Positions 60,160 to 64,000 of a stretch of DNA of 64,000 nt are shown piece after piece. Under the pieces are notes generated by a model. It had not been told where the DNA came from and did not search any database. It saw only the letters and a program-made list of their open reading frames with translations. The DNA is from Buxus sempervirens (taxonomy: Eukaryota > Streptophyta > Magnoliopsida > Buxales > Buxaceae): NCBI GenBank assembly GCA_947561395.2, contig OX387194.1, positions 13,130,048-13,194,047 of the forward strand, in the 5' to 3' direction. The stretch's first letter is position 1. Each line of letters opens with the position of its first letter. A program made the translations under genes and the position numbers.

Positions 60160-60411
60160 GTTTGTGAGTGAGTGAACAATTTTTTGTGAAGATTGAACAA
60201 GAGAGGGAAAGGAAGTTGGAGGAGAAAGAGAAAGAAAGGGAAGAAAGGGCTCGGGCAAGGGAGAAGTTGGACTTTTTTACCATAATGGAGCCAGTCATCC
60301 TTATCTTTCGCAAATGATACAGAATTTGCACCATGTGAATGAGATTGTTCATGGTGAAGATCGGGTTGAAGGAGATAATCAAGATGACCAATTCATTGTT
60401 GATGCATGACT
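60160..60411 (+). pseudogene. Harbinger ORF1 (Myb/SANT-type) C-terminal relic
   Basis: KIEQERERKLEEKEKERKER then ARAREKLDFFTIME reads from about 60188, a charged helix like the tail of PIF/Harbinger ORF1 proteins. After a frame change it continues HPYLSQMIQNLHHVNEIVHG and ends DDQFIVDA-stop at 60411. ORF1 normally helps import the transposase and bind DNA. The SANT domain itself was not found upstream, where the repeats lie. Confidence 0.6.
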
Positions 60412-60958
60412 TGGTCTCCATGTCACAAGTAGTTCCTTCTTAACCTGTGTCATTGAGCTCATAATCAAAGCTTAAATAGATGGTCTCTATTTCTGTTTTT
60501 TAATAAATATTTGAACTATAAAACAAAAAGGTGAATTAAGTTACAAACAAATGGCCTATGTTTTTAAACTCTCAGCCTCTTGTTAATATTTTTGCATTAT
60601 TTGTGTATGTAATTATGAATCAAGTTGAGCAACCACATTTCACATGAATAATAACTGAGAAAATTTGAGTAGGATTTCACAATCCCTTCTTGTTGCAAGA
60701 CTTGTTATGAATCCATTAAAAGTAGTTTTTTCAGTTTTGAGATGATCACACAGTTGATGTACAAATTTTGCTGAAAATGTTCAAATCATTATATGCATTT
60801 CCAAACTTGTGTTTTTTTTTCAATATGTATGTATCTCCAAACTTGTGCATGTATATGCTTGTGACAAGGGACATAGAGACTGAGGAGGAGGTTGTATTTT
60901 TTTTGTTTTTGGTTTTTTTGCTGACTTATGGATTTTATTATTATAAATGATTGTAGAT

Positions 60959-61499
60959 GAATGGTGGTGATTATAATGACAAGAATGTCATCTTCAAAGT
61001 TGCGGTGGGCTCCGCTATCTCGCTTATGTCTGCATGTCTAACAACACTTATAGCCATCAACTATTATACCGAGAAGTCCTCATACTAACAGAGATAAACA
61101 TAGAAGAGTTTACATAAGTAGTATACTATATGGAAGTGAATCACATTGTGTAGATATTATACGCATGACTCCAAAAGCTTTCTTGAGGCTTTGTGATATT
61201 ATGAAAAAAAAGGATCTACTTCGACCGACATTGAATGTAACTGTGGAAGAACAATTATTAATTTTCCTCCACATCGTTGGTCACAATGTGAGATTACAAG
61301 TTGTTGGTTCTCGTTTCTTTAGATCTGTAGAGACTGTACATTGATATTTCAAGAAAACTTTAAGAGCAATCATAACATTACATAAATATCTTGTTAGACC
61401 ACCACAGTCTTCTACGCCATTAGATTTTCGAAATAATCGAAGATATTGGCCATGGTTCAAGGTAAGAATTTAGTGGCTAATAATGCTCTTTTACTTTAT

Positions 61500-61559
<60 letters not shown>

Positions 61560-62192
61560 TTGAAGTAAATAACTCTTGCTATATTATTAATAACCAATAG
61601 GATTGTATTGGGGCGATAGATGGGACAATTGTTCGTGCTTCAGTTCCTATCACAATTCAAGGGAGATTTCGTGGACGAAAAAAATGGATTAACACAAAGT
61701 GTTTTGGCAGCTGGCTCTTTTGATATGAAATTTATGTATGTGCTTGCTGGATGGGAAGGATCAGCACATGATTCTAAAATTTTAGAAGATGCCTTATCAA
61801 GACCTAATGGACTTCAAGTTCCTGAAGGTAGCTTGAAAATGTCATTTTCTCTAAAGAATACATATGTATATTTTTATACAATATAAATAATAGTTGACTA
61901 ATCTGTAGGAAAATATTATCTCGTGGATGCTGGATACGGTCTTCAAAATGGATTTATTCCACCATATCAACGATACCATCTAAAAGAATACTCTGACCAT
62001 TCACCTAAAAATGAAAAGGAATTATTCAACCTTCGACATTCGTCTCTAAGAAATACTATTGAAAGGGCTTTTGGAGTGTTGAAAAAACGTTTTCGTGTAT
62101 TAGATGCGGAGCCATACTGGAAATATGCAATCCAAGTAGATGTTGTACTTGCATGTTGTGTTTTACACAACCATATAATGGGAGTTGATCCT
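60959..62192 (+). pseudogene. PIF/Harbinger DDE transposase relic, 3 exons
   Basis: Exons 60959-61461, 61601-61827 and 61909-62192 join in phase with GT-AG introns; intron 1 carries an (AT)n run. The order of motifs is HCVDIIRMTPKAFLRLCDI, LLRPTLNVTVEEQLLIFLHI, the catalytic block CIGAIDGT, AGWEGSAHDSKIL, VDAGYG, and IERAFGVLKKRFRVL, then CCVLHNHIMGVDP, where an LTR cuts it. The Asp (IDGT), Asp (VDAGY) and Glu (IERAFG) of the DDE nuclease are all present. Damage comprises a 1-base loss near 61087, giving an early stop, a TGA within the VETVH-YFKKTL segment near 61343, and loss of the C-terminus. It would cut and rejoin transposon ends at TTA/TAA targets if intact. Confidence 0.88.
61504..61556. 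repeat. (AT)n microsatellite in transposase intron 1
   Basis: An uninterrupted AT run of about 26 units lies between AAATATAT and TTTTTTGAAG. Confidence 0.95.
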
Positions 62193-62714
62193 TGTCAAAA
62201 CCCCAATTTTGGGGGTTTAATTTGCAAAACAGAGAAAGGAACCTTTTGAAATAAAAGTTGGAAAATAGGGGAGGAAGAGAAAATTTAAAATTTAATTTTT
62301 AATCCTTAAACTGTTTAAAATACCAAGAAAGGATTTAAATTCTTTAAATTTACAAAAGTCTGCCCCCATTATTCCAAGAACGAAAACTTGCTGTTTTCGT
62401 TCGTGGGTTGCCATTTTGCAACCCAAAATCAGTGGGAATCATCTAGAAATGATTCCCACGTTTAGAAAAGGAAGATTGGAGAAAAATGGAAGGGTCTTGG
62501 AATCATAAAAGAAACTTTTTTCAATTTAGAAACTGGCGATCGACTGTTTCGACAGTCGATCAAACCAGAAAACTCTTTAAGGTTCTCAATCCTTCCTTTA
62601 GGAAGTTTCCATTTGGCCAAAGCTCTTTCCCTCCTTCTATTTGTCTCGACCAAGAGCAATCAACCCCGGAAAAAGGGGGGTTTCTGCCGTTTCGAGAGGA
62701 GGAGGATCTTTCGG

Positions 62715-62717
<3 letters not shown>

Positions 62718-62762
<45 letters not shown>
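62718..62762. repeat. (CT)n microsatellite in LTR copy 2
   Basis: About 22 CT units just upstream of the LTR TATA box. Copy 1 has no such expansion at the matching place (about 3200-3230), so it arose after the copies separated. Confidence 0.9.
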
Positions 62763-62781
62763 ACTGTGAGTGATCAGCCTC

Positions 62782-62788
62782 TATAAAA
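62782..62788 (+). promoter_or_regulatory. TATA box of LTR copy 2
   Basis: TATAAAA is conserved in position and context with 3245-3251 of copy 1. Confidence 0.55.
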
Positions 62789-64000
62789 CGAAAGCTTCTA
62801 CCATTTGTTGAGGGAGCCTGGATCGATTCTTAGGAGATTTTCTGAACCTGTTGGGGATTCTCGAGACTCCCTTTCTCTTGCAGAAAACCTCTCGCAACCT
62901 ATCTCTCTCTGTCGAAGTCTCCACCGGTGTGATTTCTCTTGCCACTGTAAAAACCTTGGATCTGCGGTGAACTTCTGAAACTCCAAACAGAAAACCTTTC
63001 TCTGTCGCAACTCCCTACTTGCGTCGACCCCAGTTCAACCGTCTCATTACCTTCTTCTGTAGAGGACGAACCCATTCCTGTGTGGGTATTATCTAAACCT
63101 CCAAGACCCGCTGATGGTTCTCGGAGTCGCTCATCCTCTCCTTGTTATAGCAGCACCTGCGCGTAGCACTCTCACTCTTTCGTGGCGGTACAGCAATCAG
63201 CAGTTTACTTTTCTGCTGCAAGTGATTGTTTTCGTCTGTTATTCTGCTCTCTCGAACTCAGGTAGGCCATTACCAATTTTCCAAACTTATGCTTCTGTAG
63301 CTGATTCTAGTAGTCGGGTAATTAATTTGTGTACCGTAGTTATTTTGTTCAAAAGAGAATTTTTGTATCAACTGTTGCAATGATATAAGATATGTTCATG
63401 GGAAGTTTTGGTTGATCTATTGAGTGTTGTTAACGTATTCATAAGAGTTTGTTAAATTGGCTATCACACTCAAATCTGATTAATTAATTCTAACAAGATG
63501 TATTGTAATTCTTTGATCCCTTGTATATGCCTACGGTTAGCTAAGATTAGTATATTGGGTCTAGATAATCGGATTCTGTTCCTTTAAAATTTTTATCGTT
63601 TGCCTATGTATAAAATCTAGAAACTTAAATTTTCCTTTCTAGGACGTGTATGTATTTTTAGGGTTTGCACATGTAGTAACATTTAGAAAATTTAAGATTT
63701 GTGTAGGGTAGCAAATTTAGAAATGTCTCTTTTTTTAGCATTTGTATTAGAAACTTCCCTTTTTGGTATATTTAATTTAAAAGTTTTTCTTTTTATTAGA
63801 TTAGAAATTTGTAAATATTGAAATTTTAGAAACAAATTCTCTTGTACGAAATCTAACAAACTTAGAAATTTTCTTCTTTTAGATTTGTATATTATCAAAT
63901 TTAGAAACATGTAGAAAATTAGAAATTTTCCTTTTTTAGAACATTAGAAACTTTCCTTGTTAAATATTTAGAAATAATTACCTTGTATAAATTTTAACAA

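Larger units (their letters stand above)
58494..62192 (+). mobile_element. PIF/Harbinger DNA transposon, cut by LTR insertion
   Basis: The left end GGCTGCGTTTGTTTCGATG follows TAA (58491-58493), the expected PIF/Harbinger end and 3-bp target. Inside are an internally repetitive stretch (59.1-60.1 kb), an ORF1 relic (60160-60411) and a DDE transposase relic (60959-62192). At 62193 a long LTR begins in the middle of a codon series, so the 3' end of the transposon must lie beyond that insertion, outside the window. Confidence 0.85.
62193..64000 (+). mobile_element. Tat/Ogre-like LTR (copy 2), runs off the window
   Basis: It opens TGTCAAAACCCCAATTTTGG right after ATCCT (62188-62192, the predicted 5-bp target copy) and matches 2728-4144 then 6948 onward of copy 1, with the nested solo LTR absent. 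It has a TATAAAA box at 62782-62788, a (CT)n run at 62718-62762 and the start of the 142-bp repeat array from about 63690. The 3' end is outside the window, so it may be a solo LTR or the 5' LTR of a full element. Confidence 0.85.

Noticed and set aside
60068..60421. A 117-codon - strand frame
   Set aside because: It is the antisense of the ORF1 charged helix (Arg/Glu codons reading as Ser/Leu).
62486..62773. A 95-codon frame ending in Ser-Leu repeats
   Set aside because: It is LTR leader plus the (CT)n microsatellite, with no matching frame in LTR copy 1.
1..64000. tRNA, rRNA and CRISPR arrays
   Set aside because: I looked for tRNA B-box-like GGTTCGANTCC and for regular direct repeats with unique spacers; nothing convincing was found. 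Tandem repeats here have no spacer structure.

Overview
The window is nuclear DNA of a flowering plant. It is AT-rich, its genes have small exons and canonical GT-AG introns, and it holds a plant-type cytosolic HSP70, a plant-only translation factor (eIFiso4G), a plant meiotic gene (PRD2/MPS1) and many plant transposon families. I cannot name the species. No bacterial, organellar, CRISPR or convincing tRNA/rRNA features are visible. Most of the sequence is transposable-element derived; three host genes are well supported.

Layout. 1-8133: the 3' half of a decayed Ty3/gypsy element of Tat/Ogre type (pol relic, repeat-rich spacer, polypurine tract, long LTR), with a foreign 2.8-kb solo LTR nested inside its LTR. 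8.1-12.2 kb: no convincing gene; a hAT-type MITE lies at 9.8-10.4 kb. 12251-17687 (-): a ten-exon PRD2/MPS1 gene (368 aa as assembled here). 17.7-22.6 kb: a spacer filled with MITEs and a Helitron-like end. 22635-35581 (-): a nine-exon eIFiso4G gene (795 aa as assembled here) with a 7.2-kb intron full of repeats. 36.2-40.9 kb (-): a long LINE with endonuclease, reverse transcriptase and RNase H but several frame breaks. It is followed by a foldback MITE, a second LINE relic on the + strand, a Helitron-like 3' end and a 154-bp solo LTR. 42.6-49.5 kb: gene-poor, with tandem duplications, a miniature Helitron and an LTR-like terminus. 49753-51735 (+): an intact intronless HSP70 with a TATA box and a heat-shock-element-like site. 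52-58.4 kb: possible orphan exons on the - strand, a 5'-truncated LINE with target-site duplication carrying a nested hAT MITE, and a decayed RT fragment. 58494-62192 (+): a PIF/Harbinger transposon with ORF1 and DDE transposase relics. It is cut by an LTR at 62193-64000 that belongs to the same family as the LTR at 2.7-8.1 kb.

How the parts fit. The two - strand host genes, eIFiso4G and PRD2/MPS1, are also adjacent in Arabidopsis (AT5G57870 and AT5G57880, from memory), so this pair looks like retained microsynteny stretched by transposons. The LTR at 62.2 kb gives the empty-site allele for the solo LTR nested at 4145-6947, which fixes both ends of that insertion and its 5-bp duplication. I found no clear candidate for a wholly new biological system. 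The strongest observations are the nested-insertion series, the conserved gene pair and the disrupted Harbinger element.
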